NCBI GenBank assembly: GCA_014529385.2
Contig: CM043944.1
Location: 59,262,268 to 59,326,267 of the forward strand
From: Adiantum capillus-veneris
Lineage: Eukaryota; Streptophyta; Polypodiopsida; Polypodiales; Pteridaceae
Direction of reading: 5' to 3'
Length of the DNA stretch: 64,000 nt
Shown here: piece after piece, positions 53,996 to 64,000 of the stretch
Numbering within the stretch: position 1 is the stretch's first letter
Layout: each line of letters starts with the position of its first letter
Notes under the pieces: generated by a model
What the model was told of the DNA's origin: nothing
Databases searched by the model: none
The model's input: only the letters and a program-made list of their open reading frames with translations
Position numbers and translations under genes: made by a program

Positions 53996-54040
53996 GTTTG
54001 CACAGCGAGCTTCATGCATGGCCGCCCCATATCCAACTGA

Positions 54041-54087
<47 letters not shown>

Positions 54088-54132
54088 GTTTGCACAGCGA
54101 GCTTCATGCATGGCCGCCCCATATCCAACTGA

Positions 54133-54167
<35 letters not shown>

Positions 54168-54219
54168 GTTTGCACAGCGAGCTTCATGCCTGGCCGCCCC
54201 ATATCGCTCCTCCAACTGA

Positions 54220-54264
<45 letters not shown>

Positions 54265-54310
54265 GCACAGCGAGCTTCATGCATGGCCGCCCCATATCGC
54301 TCCTCCAACT
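53985..54310. repeat. minisatellite with CT-rich spacers, four units
   Basis: Units begin ATGTTTGCACAGCGAGCTTC near 53,994, 54,086, 54,166 and 54,259, continue ATGCATGGCCGCCCCATAT and end GAATATTCTCTC with a CT run of variable length. It gives long SLSLSL-type reading frames that are not genes. Confidence 0.88.
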
Positions 54311-54319
54311 GAATATACC

Positions 54320-56740
54320 GCCTTTGATATTCCAATTCGCCCGCCCATTTGCCGATGTCGTGAGCATAGTGAGGACTCGCAAAGCAGGCATCCCGTCATC
54401 TATGATGCTGCACAGCATGGAGCCCACACGTGGGCCGAGATAGAACAAATGCGATGGGAAATGGATAGGAGATGCTACAGACTGGGTTGGCTTTGAAAAA
54501 GCAAGGGTTTTAAGGAAGAAGTGCAGGCGGGTATCCAGGTGGCCCTAGCAACGTGCAGGCCATTTTCTCAGGGCCCGCTCACATTCTCTCTCTCTCACAC
54601 ACACACACAATTCCATCAATTGTGCACACGCCTCCCCCATTTCCTGCCCTCATTGTGCCCTGCTCATTGCATCGCCTTCTTTATCCTCACCCCAACGTCT
54701 TTCAATCTCCTGCTTCTCCTTCAGGGCAGAACCATCAACACATTTCCATTCCATCGGAGCGATCTTTCTGCCATCTCCCTTTTGTCGTCGTCATCATCGA
54801 CCCACTTTACATTCTATCAATCACCAGACGCTTTAACAGCTGTGCGGCACTACTACTCTATATATACATACAAGGAAACACACGGGCAAAGCAGTCGATT
54901 GTGCAGGTTGGGTGCTCTATAGCCAGCGACATGCAACATTGTTTGTGGAAGCAGGCAGAGAAAAGTTTGGAATGTAATGAGAAAGCAGACAAATGGCACT
55001 CTCCCCTTACAGAAGCAGCGTGCCTGCTGGTTCCCTTTGCTCATCAACAGTTGTGCGTTTAGAGCCGCCGCTTTCCATGGAATCAGCAACAAAGCAAGCG
55101 TAGCAGCTGTTGTCACTCCTCCCTCGAGGTCCAAATCCACATCTTCAATGTCTCCCCAGGCTAGGCGCTCCTCTTCAGCAGCACGCTCCGGCAAGGATGA
55201 CTCAGGAGGTTTGCTCCATGTTCTCCCTTTTTTGTATGTTGCATTCAAGCATCTTATTGTAGATCGTGACCACATGTTGGCAAGATGGAAGGAAACGAGG
55301 CTCGCACAGCCCAGCGCCAGAGTGGCAAGGTTGGAGTTGGTAATGACGATGCAGCAATGCCGCGTCTGAAGCATGTGGAGGGTGAAAGATGCGCAAGTGA
55401 TTGCCAACTTAGTTGCCGCATTAATGTACCAGCCACGATATTATGCTCTGCAACCACTAGCCAAAATCTACGGAGCTCATTAAAAGAAAACCCATTATCG
55501 CGTGGACAAAGCTTGCCGCTCCCGAGTCCCACTGCCAACACAATGTTCATTTCATCATTTACCTTCGATCAACCTGGAACCAATACAAAATTATAGAGAT
55601 CAATCGTCTTTTAAAGAGTCTCTGCAGAGCTCCATCTTTATAAATCTTTATAATGAGTCTCTTCTCTGGCAGCCAACGAATGAAAAAAATAAACATTTTT
55701 TCAAAATTCTGTTTTTTTAAAAAAAAAAAAAGGGAACACATCACTATGGCCTTAGCCCTTTGTAAGGCCTTTGGGCAAGCCAAAAAGCCAACAACTGGGA
55801 CATGCTCGAATAAAATCGAACGGCCGATTTTGTTTCATATCTCTCGCGTGCAAGTGGTCAGTGTCGTCGAGGTCTTCATTAAAGACCCCATGGGCTTTAG
55901 TGTCGAGAATATGTGCCCTCAGTAGTATGTAGGTAATTAGTTTGCAATGAACATACATATGTGGGTACGATTTTGAAATTGAGTTTGATTAGTTTCTAAT
56001 GAACATCCTAGTTTAATTGTATTTTCTTTTGGGTGCTATCCAATTTTGTTGTACCCTTATTTGAGTGGAGTATGGGTACCGACTAAAATAAATTTAAAAA
56101 AGAAAAGGAATCTCAGTTGATGTGAGCCACCCTCCATCTAACAAGGGCGCGAGGCATCACACAAGGCGAGGGACAAACGAGGTGTCAAATGAGGGAGGGA
56201 TGTGAGGTGTCGGGACGAGGGTAAAGGTTGTGTGCAAGGGAGGTAGGTGTTGTAGGAGGTGTTGAACGAGAGTAAGAGCGAGCACGCCATGAAGCTTGCT
56301 ACTACGAAAGTTTTGTTTAATTGTATGGGTTACCCTTCATAACAAGACCATCTGGATGGTGGTTGGATGTGTGAGAATCTCCACAAAGTAGACCTTGATT
56401 GAGCATGTGTGTGTTCAAATCCACCATCCCCTTTTGAAGGTGAGAAATATGACCACGATTGTTAAAAATTCCTATTAATAAGAATCTTGCAAGATCCCTT
56501 TGAGAAAAGTGACTCCAAGTGACGGGCAAGGAGATGCAGGTGCAGGTAGCATGCGATGGCAGCAAGAGCAGGAGCACTGGAGAACTAAGCCGTGTGCAGT
56601 AAGAGCAAGAGAAGGAGACGACAACGGCATCAGGAATAGGAGGGATTAGGATGCTCCTTTTTCTTCTTCATAAAAAAAGGTTTTTGTGAGCAATGTTTGA
56701 GGCAAGCCTAGTGGCTACTCAAGCTGCACTTAAGGCGCTA
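54320..56740. other. intergenic, no gene recognised
   Basis: Includes a TATA-like CTATATATAC near 54,857 and a minus-strand ORF 55,407-54,853 without recognisable motif. G-rich GGTGT phrases occur near 56,150-56,270. Nothing assignable. Confidence 0.35.
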
Positions 56741-56749
56741 AACACACAT

Positions 56750-56905
56750 GCAAGCTCTGGAATTGGGTTTTGGTGTGCTTAGGTTTTAGAGCTCCTCTTG
56801 GAGCAATAGGGATACACACCTGCCCGCTCTGGAGCTCTAGAATTGGGTTTTGGTGTGCTTCTTGGGTTCTAGAGCTCCTCTTGGAGCAATAGAAACCTAC
56901 AAAGA
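56750..56905. repeat. imperfect 82-bp tandem duplication
   Basis: GGAATTGGGTTTTGGTGTGC ... GAGCTCCTCTTGGAGCAATAG occurs twice with small length differences (near 56,759 and 56,841). Confidence 0.75.
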
Positions 56906-57326
56906 TTCCACTAATATAACCAACGATGAGGCACTATGCCAGTATTGTTGTATTGAAGATAGGACGAGAGAGTGATTAGGTAATAAAGATAGTTGGTTTT
57001 CTTGAACAATACAAATGAAGCATGTGATAGTCATTCCGAATAGCAAGCTAGCTAAATGTAGGACAATTAAAAAATGGAGGCCGTGCGAGTGGGGTGGCGA
57101 GCAGTATCGCACATGGAAGGGATTGAGGAAAGAAAAACCTGAGGGAGGATGTTGGGCATGGTATGCAAATGGAATTCCAAGCCCATGTCAAGCAGCTTGA
57201 TTGGGTGCTCATTCAATGTGATCAGAGGGTTCACAACATGGAAGGGGTAGAGGCGGGTCCAGCAAAGAGTTGAGGGCTAGGAAATCTAGGCAGCAAATAG
57301 GGCTAGGGATGCACTTCAATGAGGAG

Positions 57327-57700
57327 GCAAGGGTGCAATGAGCAACTAGGTCTTCGTGATGGATTGCCCAATTGGCCTGTATTCTTCATCTCAGGTGCTT
57401 GGGGAGGATGGGTTGCCAACCATGTTGCAGAGTTTTGTGTGTGGGCTAGTCAACGCGGACAATGAACAAGGCCAAGAAAGCACTTCAATGAGGGAGCAAG
57501 GGTGCAATGGATTTGAATGAATAGTTGGATCTTCAAGATGGAATGCTCTAGTGTATAGTTTATCTCAAATGCTTGGGGATGATCTTTTAAGGGGGCAAGG
57601 GTGCAATGGGATTTGAAGGAGCAACTAGATCTTCAAGATAGAATGCCCAAATGGATAGCTCCTCCATCTCAAATGCTTGGGGATGATCTCTTATGGGAGA
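57327..57700. repeat. three diverged tandem copies
   Basis: GCAAGGGTGCAATG followed by GATCTTCAAGAT-type and GCTTGGGGATGAT-type phrases at 57,327, 57,496 and 57,595; the last two are closest. Confidence 0.7.
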
Positions 57701-57729
57701 TCGACTATACCCTTAGTGGCTCGGTGTAA

Positions 57730-57958
57730 ATTGTGCGGTGCATGCGGAGTGAGAGGGAGAAGAAGAGCAGACACAGAGTGCTGGTATGGTGTGTGTAGAT
57801 TAAGAGGGAGAAGAAGAGTAGACACAGAGTGTTGGTGGAGCTCTCAGTGAGGATTGGAATTCCTCACTCCTCCTTATAATTCTATATAATCAAAAGAATA
57901 AATAAGGTTAGTACTGTCAGTGTGATGGATGTCCGGCCAACTAGCGTGAACCCTAAAA
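57730..57958 (-). repeat. partial 3' LTR of the minus-strand copia element
   Basis: It begins at about 57,958 next to the polypurine tract (minus TTTTTAGGGTTCACGC; the usual TG start seems mutated). It contains a short tandem duplication, AGAGGGAGAAGAAGAG plus CAGACACAGAGTG, at about 57,750 and 57,809. The outer end is not defined. Confidence 0.5.
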
Positions 57959-58016
57959 ATCTCCCACTTGAAGGCCAACATGGCCCAAGTGACTATATGT
58001 GGAATTATGTACATTT

Positions 58017-58561
58017 CTACAACCGTGAAGCATTCAAGTAGCTGTACCCTACACTCATTATATCCATGTAATGTACGAACCACTTTAAGGGTAGGCTATT
58101 CATAAGAGCATCTATAGGGTTGTCATCCGTATGAACCTTGACTAGCTCAATGTGCTTGCTAGCCAATATGTTGTGCATCACATAATAACGAAATTCTATG
58201 TGTTTCAACTTGGAGTGAAACACAAGGTTCTTCACTAACACAATCGCACTTTGACTATCACAAGCAACACTGGAGTCTGAGTAATGCCAAGATCTCCCAC
58301 TACGCAATCTAATTACATAGCCTCCTTGCTAGCCTCGGAAACTACCACATACTCTGCCTCTGTGATGGAAGATGATGTACAGTTTTGGAGACATGATCTC
58401 CATGACACGGCTGCTCCAACAAAAAGAAAAACGTAGCGAGAAGTGGATCTCCAACTATCAACACAGCCCACATAATCTACATCCATGTAACCCACAATGG
58501 ATGCATCATTATCCCCAAAGCATAAGCAATTGCATGTTGCTGTACCTTTCAAATATCTCAA
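58017..58561 (-). pseudogene. copia-2 RNase H
   Basis: MRYLKGTATCNCLCFGDN, VGYMDVDYVGCVDSWRSTSR (usual YSDADWAG), AAVSWRSCLQNCTSSSITEA then EYVVVSEASKEA, and after a stop VACDSQSAIVLVKNLVFHSK, KHIEFRYYVMHNIL. The catalytic-region Asp residues are mostly kept. The C-terminus ends near 58,017 in diverged sequence. Confidence 0.82.
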
Positions 58562-58579
58562 AATGTGCTTATCTGCTTC

Positions 58580-59520
58580 CTAGTGCTTTCTGCCAAGATT
58601 TTCCATAAATCTGCTAACCACTCCCACTGCAAATGCAATGTCTGATCTCGTGGCTACCATGGCATACATAAGACTACTGGCTATTGAAGAATATGGCATA
58701 CATAAGACTACTGATTGCTGAAGGATACGGTGCCCTGGCCATTTTCTCTTTCTCGGCATTAGACTTGGGAGCATCATTTTTGCTAATTTTTGCATATGCC
58801 TGCATTGGGGTACTCAATGTAATCATCCCCCTTGTATATTAGAGTGTTGCAATAATTTGTGGATATATGTTTCCTGTGAAAACTCCAGTATTCCATGTTT
58901 CCTATCCCTCTTGATATGCATACCAAGAAAGTGACTTGCATCTCCCAAATCCTTCATAGAAAATTGCGTGCTAAGTGACTTCTTCAAGATGGAAATCTCA
59001 TCTTTGAACTTCCTAAAAATGAGCATATTATTGAAATAAAGCATTAGGATGATATGTGAACCATCATTCAACTTTTGGGTACACAAGCAGTGATCTTCCC
59101 GGTTCCTTTCATACCCTTGGGATTGCATGTACTTGTCAAACTTCATGCAGTACCATTTCCTTGAGCCTTGTTTTAGGCCATACAATTCCTTACGCAATCT
59201 ACACACCAATTCTTCCCTTGTAGTCTTCTCAGGTTTGACTTCAAAACCCTCTTGTTGTTTCATGTAGACATCCTCATCAAGATCCTCATGAAGGAAAGAC
59301 GTCTTCAAATTCATCTGGACAAGTTCCATGTCCTTAGTGGCTACTGGTCCAAGAACAAGATGCAATGTATATTGGAGAGAAAATCTTATGAAAGTCCATG
59401 CCTTCCTTCTGCATCAATCTCTTAGCAACCAATCTAGCCTTATACTTAGGCTCATGATTTTCTTATATGTACTTTTTCTTATACAACCATTTGCAAGGTT
59501 AGGCTTGTTTTTCCTCTAGA
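58580..59520 (-). pseudogene. copia-2 reverse transcriptase
   Basis: Parts in two frames. 59,365-58,823: VQMNLKTSFLHEDLDEDVYM, CRLRKELYGLKQGSRKWYCM, MLYFNNMLIFRKF, FSMKDLGDASHFLGMHIKRD. 58,795-58,580: LMYAMVATRSDIAFAVGVVS. The catalytic YVDD is YFNN, so both active-site Asp residues are replaced by Asn, consistent with G-to-A change. Dead polymerase. Confidence 0.85.
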
Positions 59521-59770
59521 AACTTCGTCACTTTCCAAGTTTCTTTTGCCATAGTTAAGTTATACTCAAATTGCATTGCCAGCTCCCACTTTATGCTATC
59601 TTCCATCTCATTAGCCTTTTGGTAGCAGGTAGATTCTTTGTAGCCCATGACCAACAAATAGTCTAACCCTAGATGAAAATGCTCAAAGGGTTGAGAATAC
59701 ATGTAAATCTCCTCACTGCCTGACTGTTGGGCTATGATCTCTCAAGATCACTAGCTCTCTCTGGAGCACT

Positions 59771-60112
59771 ACTAGCAATAGGTACATTGCTAGTATATTG
59801 AGTTGTTTGTGTGAGTGGGCTTCAGTGGCTATGTACCCAAGTCTTACTTTGTGACACTCAAACTCTCTCACGACATGTCTGTGCATCTTTGATTCATTCA
59901 AGATCACTTGTGAGTTGCAAGATTCCAAGATTCTGAATCTTACTAGCAATAGGTACATTGCTAGTAGATCGAGTTGTTTGTGTGAGTGGACTTGAGTGGC
60001 TATGTTCTTGAATCTTAATTTGCAATACTCAACCTCTTCCATGATCTATCTGTGCATATTTGATTCATTGAAGATCACTTGTGAGCTGCAAATAACTCTC
60101 CAAGATTCTGAG
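59771..60112 (-). repeat. 171-bp in-frame tandem duplication in copia-2
   Basis: ACTAGCAATAGGTACATTGC ... at 59,771 and again at 59,942, period 171 bases (57 codons). The minus-strand protein repeats SQVI[FL]NES.MHR and HSHKQL[DN][IL]LAMYLLLV. Confidence 0.85.
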
Positions 60113-61050
60113 TGCCAGAGACGATAACCTGTCTCTCCATCGGTACCATAGCCAATGAAGATGCATTTGTGTGACTTGGGGTCCAGCTCGTTTCTAAGCT
60201 CTTTAGGCACATATGAGAATGCATCACACCCAAATACATGTAATTTACCATAATTAGGCTTCTTGCATGTCCACATCTCCTATGGAATCTTGTAGGTCAA
60301 CGCTGTACTAGGCGACCTATTGATTATATGCACTGTTGTCATAATAGCCTCTCCCTAGAACTTAAGGTAAATTTTCCATAGATAGCATGGAAGTGACTCT
60401 TCCTTGAATAGTTCTATTCATGTTCTTAACAAATCCATTCTGAGTAGGTGTGTATGGCATAGTAAATTGCTTTTACTATAGAAATTCTTGAACTCAGTGG
60501 AGACATACTCTCTTGCATTGTCAGTGTGCAAATGCTTCAGCTTATTGCTTGACTGATTCTCTACAATTGCAAGGAATTTTTAAAAGACACTAAAGACTTT
60601 GTCTTTCCTTTAAGGTAGACCCACTCCCTCTTAGTAGAGTCACCTATGAAAGTCAAGAAATATAATGCCCTTCCTAGAGCCTTATGTGGCATAGGCCCGC
60701 ATAGATTTCCATGAACCAAATCTAGAGGATTTCCTACTTCCCATCCAATGACAAAGTGGTAAGCCTAGCATGTTTACTTTATATGTAATGCCCACACAAA
60801 CTAAAATTAGAATAGTTTAACACAGGGATATAGCAAAAACATTATAATTGATTCATTCCCTTCTGAGTCATACGACCAAGCCCGCTATGCCACAACTCAA
60901 TAAAAGGCAGCTCGACTACATCAATAGAGTTCTCTTTCACCTAAGAGACATACAATGAGCCAGAATTTTGGTTTTTGAGCATGACCAAGTTACCTTTTCT
61001 GATCATTCAGGAACCATTACCAAACACTTTGGTGGATCCATGATCATCAA
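60046..61050 (-). pseudogene. copia-2 integrase (degenerate)
   Basis: 60,276-60,046 gives KKPNYGKLHVFGCDAFSYVP, KELRNELDPKSHKCIFIGYG and GETGYRLWHSESWRVI, the end of a copia integrase. Upstream to about 61,050 similarity is scattered over frames with stops; no intact DDE can be read. Confidence 0.75.
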
Positions 61051-61054
61051 GCTA

Positions 61055-61510
61055 TCACGCTAAAACTAAGCTCTTAGTTGGTTTTGGCACATGTCTAACA
61101 ACTCGCAACATGAACTCAATACCTTTGCTCATACGCAACTTCACACCTACAATGCCGCATACCTCAAGCTGATGAGAGTCACCCTGCTTAATTGAACCAT
61201 GTGTAAAAGAACAACTAGAGAACCACTCCTTATGGGGAGTAAGATGGAAACTGACAATTGAGTCCATGATCCCATTTTGCGCATAACACGCATTAAGAGA
61301 AAATAATGCATATGGACTAAGGTCATCAATGAATATAAAAATATCTGACGGTTCTGGCACATTAGGATCAACCTCAACTGGTGGAGACTCAATCACATTG
61401 AGCTCCTCGATCTTCACATTTCTCTTACGAGGGTCAGATGTAACAATGGCTTTACTCTTTTCACATTGCAAAATGTGGCCATATTTCTTCAATGGTCTTT
61501 CTTGTGGCAA
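61055..61510 (-). pseudogene. copia-2 protease / pre-integrase fragment
   Basis: Starts ERPLKKYGHILQCEKSKAIV, later SIVSFHLTPHKEWFSSCSFT (in place of the protease DSGAS-HMT region, catalytic Asp not evident), QGDSHQLEVCGIVGVKLRMS and VRHVPKPTKSLVLA. Consistent with the region between the zinc knuckle and integrase. Confidence 0.65.
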
Positions 61511-61523
61511 TGATCATAGCATT

Positions 61524-62239
61524 CTACATTGTGTAGGTCATGTCTAAAACTCTTGCTATGAGCAGTCTTGTGATCCTGTGAGATCGATCGCAACTACGAT
61601 TGTGACCTCTTTGCCTGTAAAGATCATCATTAGCCATATATGCATCTCCATGTCGATTAGTGTCAAGAGAATGGCGTCTAATCTCTTTTGTGAGCAAGGC
61701 ACTAGTAACAATATCACTGAAAACAAGCTTGCTTTTTGGGATGGAGTTACTAATGTCAGTGTTAAACGTGTCCCACAATGAAAGCAAAGAACTTAGCAAG
61801 AAAATAGCTTTCATTTCATCATCAAAATTGAGTCCCTTAGTTGTAAGTTGTGTAAGCAAGCTATTGAACTTATTTAAGTGTGAACTGATGTTGTTGCCCT
61901 CTTTCGTATTCAAACACATGAGCTTTTTCATGAATTTTTTTTTGTTTGAGGCACTCTTTCCATTCCAAGCTAAGCATAATGGTTCCCATAATTCCTTTGT
62001 AGTAGTCTTATCCATAATCACAAAGAAACTCATCCAAGTGAAGGCGAATGGTCGTTATAACACGAGTATCAAGCTGATCATAGTGTAAACAATCTCTTCA
62101 CGCTCTTTCAATTGTGTTGCAAGGTCCTTATTATTGACCAAGAAATCAAGCATACATTGCTTTCATATTGTAAAGTTTGAACCATCAAACCTTGATATAA
62201 TACTATTCTTTCTCAAAAGTTTTAGCCATGACTGACAAG
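61524..62239 (-). pseudogene. copia-2 gag
   Basis: An upstream frame near 62,229 reads MAKTFEKE, a stop, then RFDGSNF-like residues. The main ORF 62,033-61,524 has TTTKELWEPLCLAWNGKSAS, KKFMKKLMCLNTKEGNNISS, LNKFNSLLTQLTTKGLNFDD and LLSSLLSLWDTFNTDIS, a typical copia UBN2-type gag. No zinc knuckle in frame at the end (RQRGHNRSCDRSHR is the likely remnant). Confidence 0.82.
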
Positions 62240-62240
62240 A

Positions 62241-62985
62241 CCAAATGCGAGACAATGAGACTAAGAATTTATAGCAGAGTCTTTGTGGAGATTTTGACAG
62301 AGTCTCCTTTGCACATAGATCAAAATCTCAAGCCCAAAATAAGAAAATCAATACATAGACTATAAAAGAGTGAAAACACGACATCACATCACATATACTG
62401 CTAAAAAATGATTGTCAAAAGATTGCCAACAAAGCACATATACCCGTCTATACATATCCTATGGCGAGGACATGAGTAGGGATCTCCAACAACCTAATGC
62501 ATTTCACGCTGGGTAGACCAGCCCCTAATGCTCGACTTCAAAAAACCGGACACAACGACCCTCACAAAAGGCTATGTAGACTCAATGACTAGCCACAATC
62601 TCAAAAATGTCTCTTCCAGACCGAGTCTCTGAAATAGCCAAGACTGCCAAATCAAGCCAAAATTGGCTACACAATAGTCTACATAGGTGGTATCCATAAT
62701 ACGATATACACAATTTGAATAAGTCACTACAAGATGCAAGATACATACATAAACAAGTTCCAACAAGTATGCAAGCAAAATAGATCTCTACGGGGATAAC
62801 AATCTCAAAAGATATGCCAACAAGTGAACCACAAGTGTGTACATCATACCCAAAACTCATATGACATAACCAAATCTCTCTCAAAATGCATAGAAAGCTC
62901 ATAAAACACATATACGGTCCCACTGGAAGTGATTAGAGATTGTGCATGGCAATGGCTTGCTTGAGATGTAGCCCGTATGCGGTGT
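62241..62985. other. non-coding upstream of copia-2, no LTR found
   Basis: No initiator-Met-type PBS and no match to the 57.7-57.96 kb LTR noticed. No gene seen. Confidence 0.4.
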
Positions 62986-62990
62986 TTTGT

Positions 62991-63315
62991 AGTGCTTTGG
63001 TTGATGTACATGCTAATGTTGCAGATGGCATCAGTGATGATTTGATCAATATGTATGCTTTGGTTGATATTTATCCCAAATATGTGCACTTTGGTAAGTA
63101 CATCAACTTTTAAAGATATTTTGGTCGAGAAGTATGCCAAATGATAGCCATGAGTCCGATTTTTTTACCGACAAGAGCTAAGGGAGAGAATGCTTTGGTC
63201 GACCTTTATGGTTAGTGTCACTTGGAGTACATTGATTGCAGTATATGCACAACATGGCGGTGGTAAAGGAAGCTCTAAACTACTTTAACAGGATGCGAAA
63301 GGGAGGCCTCATTCG
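62991..63315 (+). pseudogene. PPR gene relic
   Basis: Plus-strand reading gives SALVDVHANVAD, then INMYALVDIYPKYVHFGK, a stop, and later ENALVDLYG, VTWSTLIAVYAQHGGG and (after a one-base shift) KEALNYFNRMRKGGLI. These match S and P motifs of PLS-type PPR proteins (NALVDMYAKCG, VVSWNALIAGYAQ..., EALGCFQRM). Several stops and frameshifts; only two or three motifs are left. Sequence differs enough from the 45.8-48.6 kb gene to be a separate family member. Confidence 0.6.
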
Positions 63316-64000
63316 GCTAAGCTGGCACCTTGAAGGCAGTTGGCCGCCCAATATATAGTGGCTGCCCATAGAGTTGTTAAAAATAAAAACCAAAGATACG
63401 AGCTGGGATAAAAACACAGTGTCGACTCTCGAGCAGCTTTAAAAGAGAAAGAGAAATATAATATAAAGACGTGCATGCAGGGAGATAAAAATGTGGACGG
63501 CGCTTGTGGTTTTGGGCAGAGAAACGATGAGCAGCAGGAAAAAAGGAGCCGAGCAGATTTCGAGGAAAAGAAGCGGCTACAAGTAGGAAAGGTGGGTAGC
63601 GAGCGTTTAAAAAAAATTACAAGCGCAAGCAGTTCTGAAGGGGGGGGGTGTGATAAAACGTCGGGTGGAAAGCAGAGCGCTTGGCAGCGGGAGGACAAGC
63701 TTATTCAAGGGGCAGTGTTTTAATGAAAAAAGAAGGGACTGCACTGGCAGCTTTGAGGTAGATTGAGCAGAAGGAAGAGCGAAATGGGCGCAAACGGCTT
63801 TTGGGGCTAAGACTACATCATCAAACGGCCATTCCCATGCAATTAAGTTTTTGTTTTTTTGAAACTCACAATCGTGAGTAGCTTATATTAGCAGCCCAAA
63901 AGAACTACAAATATTAGTCATGCTCGTGTCTAGCCACGATGTCTTCCAACAAACTTTAGTATATCGGCTAATAGGGGGGCCACCCCACCGCAATGGTGAG
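63316..64000. other. no gene recognised at window end
   Basis: Overlapping short ORFs on both strands (63,309-63,698 minus, 63,475-63,723 plus) without known motifs. Nothing assignable. Confidence 0.4.

Larger units (their letters stand above)
57730..62240 (-). mobile_element. decayed Ty1/copia element, minus strand
   Basis: Copia order on the minus strand: gag, protease/pre-integrase, integrase, RT, RNase H, then polypurine AAGTGGGAG (57,969-57,961) and a 3' LTR-like end with a TATA-like TTATAAGGAGG (near 57,868). Many frameshifts and stops; the RT active site is YFNN. No 5' LTR or PBS was found upstream of gag. Unrelated in detail to the copia element at 1-3.6 kb. Confidence 0.85.

Noticed and set aside
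54853-55407. 184-codon minus-strand ORF as a host gene
   Set aside because: A similar-length ORF runs on the plus strand over the same bases, no family motif is visible and there is no codon or homology support.

Overview
This window looks like a repeat-dense nuclear segment of a land plant, most likely a fern. The evidence for a plant is a PLS-class pentatricopeptide repeat (PPR) gene, Ty1/copia and Ty3/gypsy LTR retrotransposons, long TG/GA/CT microsatellites and poly-C runs. The fern call is an inference from the PPR style and the unusual gypsy lineages; the sequence does not prove it. I saw no bacterial genes, rRNA, tRNA or CRISPR. The only candidate functional host gene is the PPR gene on the minus strand at 45.8-48.6 kb. 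Almost everything else recognisable is retroelement.

Layout. 1-3.6 kb: 3' part of a copia element (+), open except for one in-frame TAG, with its 3' LTR. 3.6-4.55 kb: an unrecognised ORF (-) that the copia LTR abuts. 4.6-6.8 kb: AT-rich non-coding DNA carrying a recurring palindrome, ATAATCGCGATTAT. 6.8-13.3 kb: a decayed gypsy pol (-) in the order PR, RT, RNase H, tandem zinc modules, INT, then a second retropepsin-like domain in frame with INT and a Trp-motif tail. 14.1-18.1 kb: a decayed accessory region (-) with repeated Y-x-D-x-x-G-x-x-Y motifs, two more retropepsin-like domains and Trp motifs. 18.3-18.8 kb: an AT-rich tandem duplication.

18.9-43.3 kb is one nested complex. An outer gypsy element 'D' (-, initiator-Met-type PBS) is split inside gag. 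Its N-terminal gag lies at 40.7-41.5 kb and the rest runs from 21.3 down to 18.9 kb. Between the two parts sits a 19.4-kb insertion (21,336-40,725) of a second family 'T', with ACGG on both sides. T has a 1.15-kb LTR, a PBS, gag, pol with two RNase H domains, and a 3' LTR. Its gag is in turn interrupted at about 23.68-32.96 kb by a segment holding an inverted second T copy (25.0-31.5 kb) between two direct 1.37-kb repeats 'S'. The result is a 6.5-kb head-to-head inverted repeat with arms at 25.0-31.5 and 33.4-40.0 kb.

43.3-44.4 kb: a fold-back repeat built around microsatellites. 45.8-48.6 kb: the PPR gene, nine 306-bp units. 48.7-57.7 kb: mostly non-coding, with microsatellites, minisatellites, local duplications and one unrecognised pseudogene fragment (51.2-51.7 kb). 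57.7-62.2 kb: a second, dead copia element (-). 63.0-63.3 kb: a degenerate PPR relic (+).

The points most worth following up are the INT-retropepsin fusion and the Y-x-D-x-x-G/retropepsin accessory ORF of the 6.8-18.1 kb gypsy family, the 6.5-kb diverged inverted repeat as a possible source of double-stranded RNA, and the palindrome shared by non-coding DNA of different element families.
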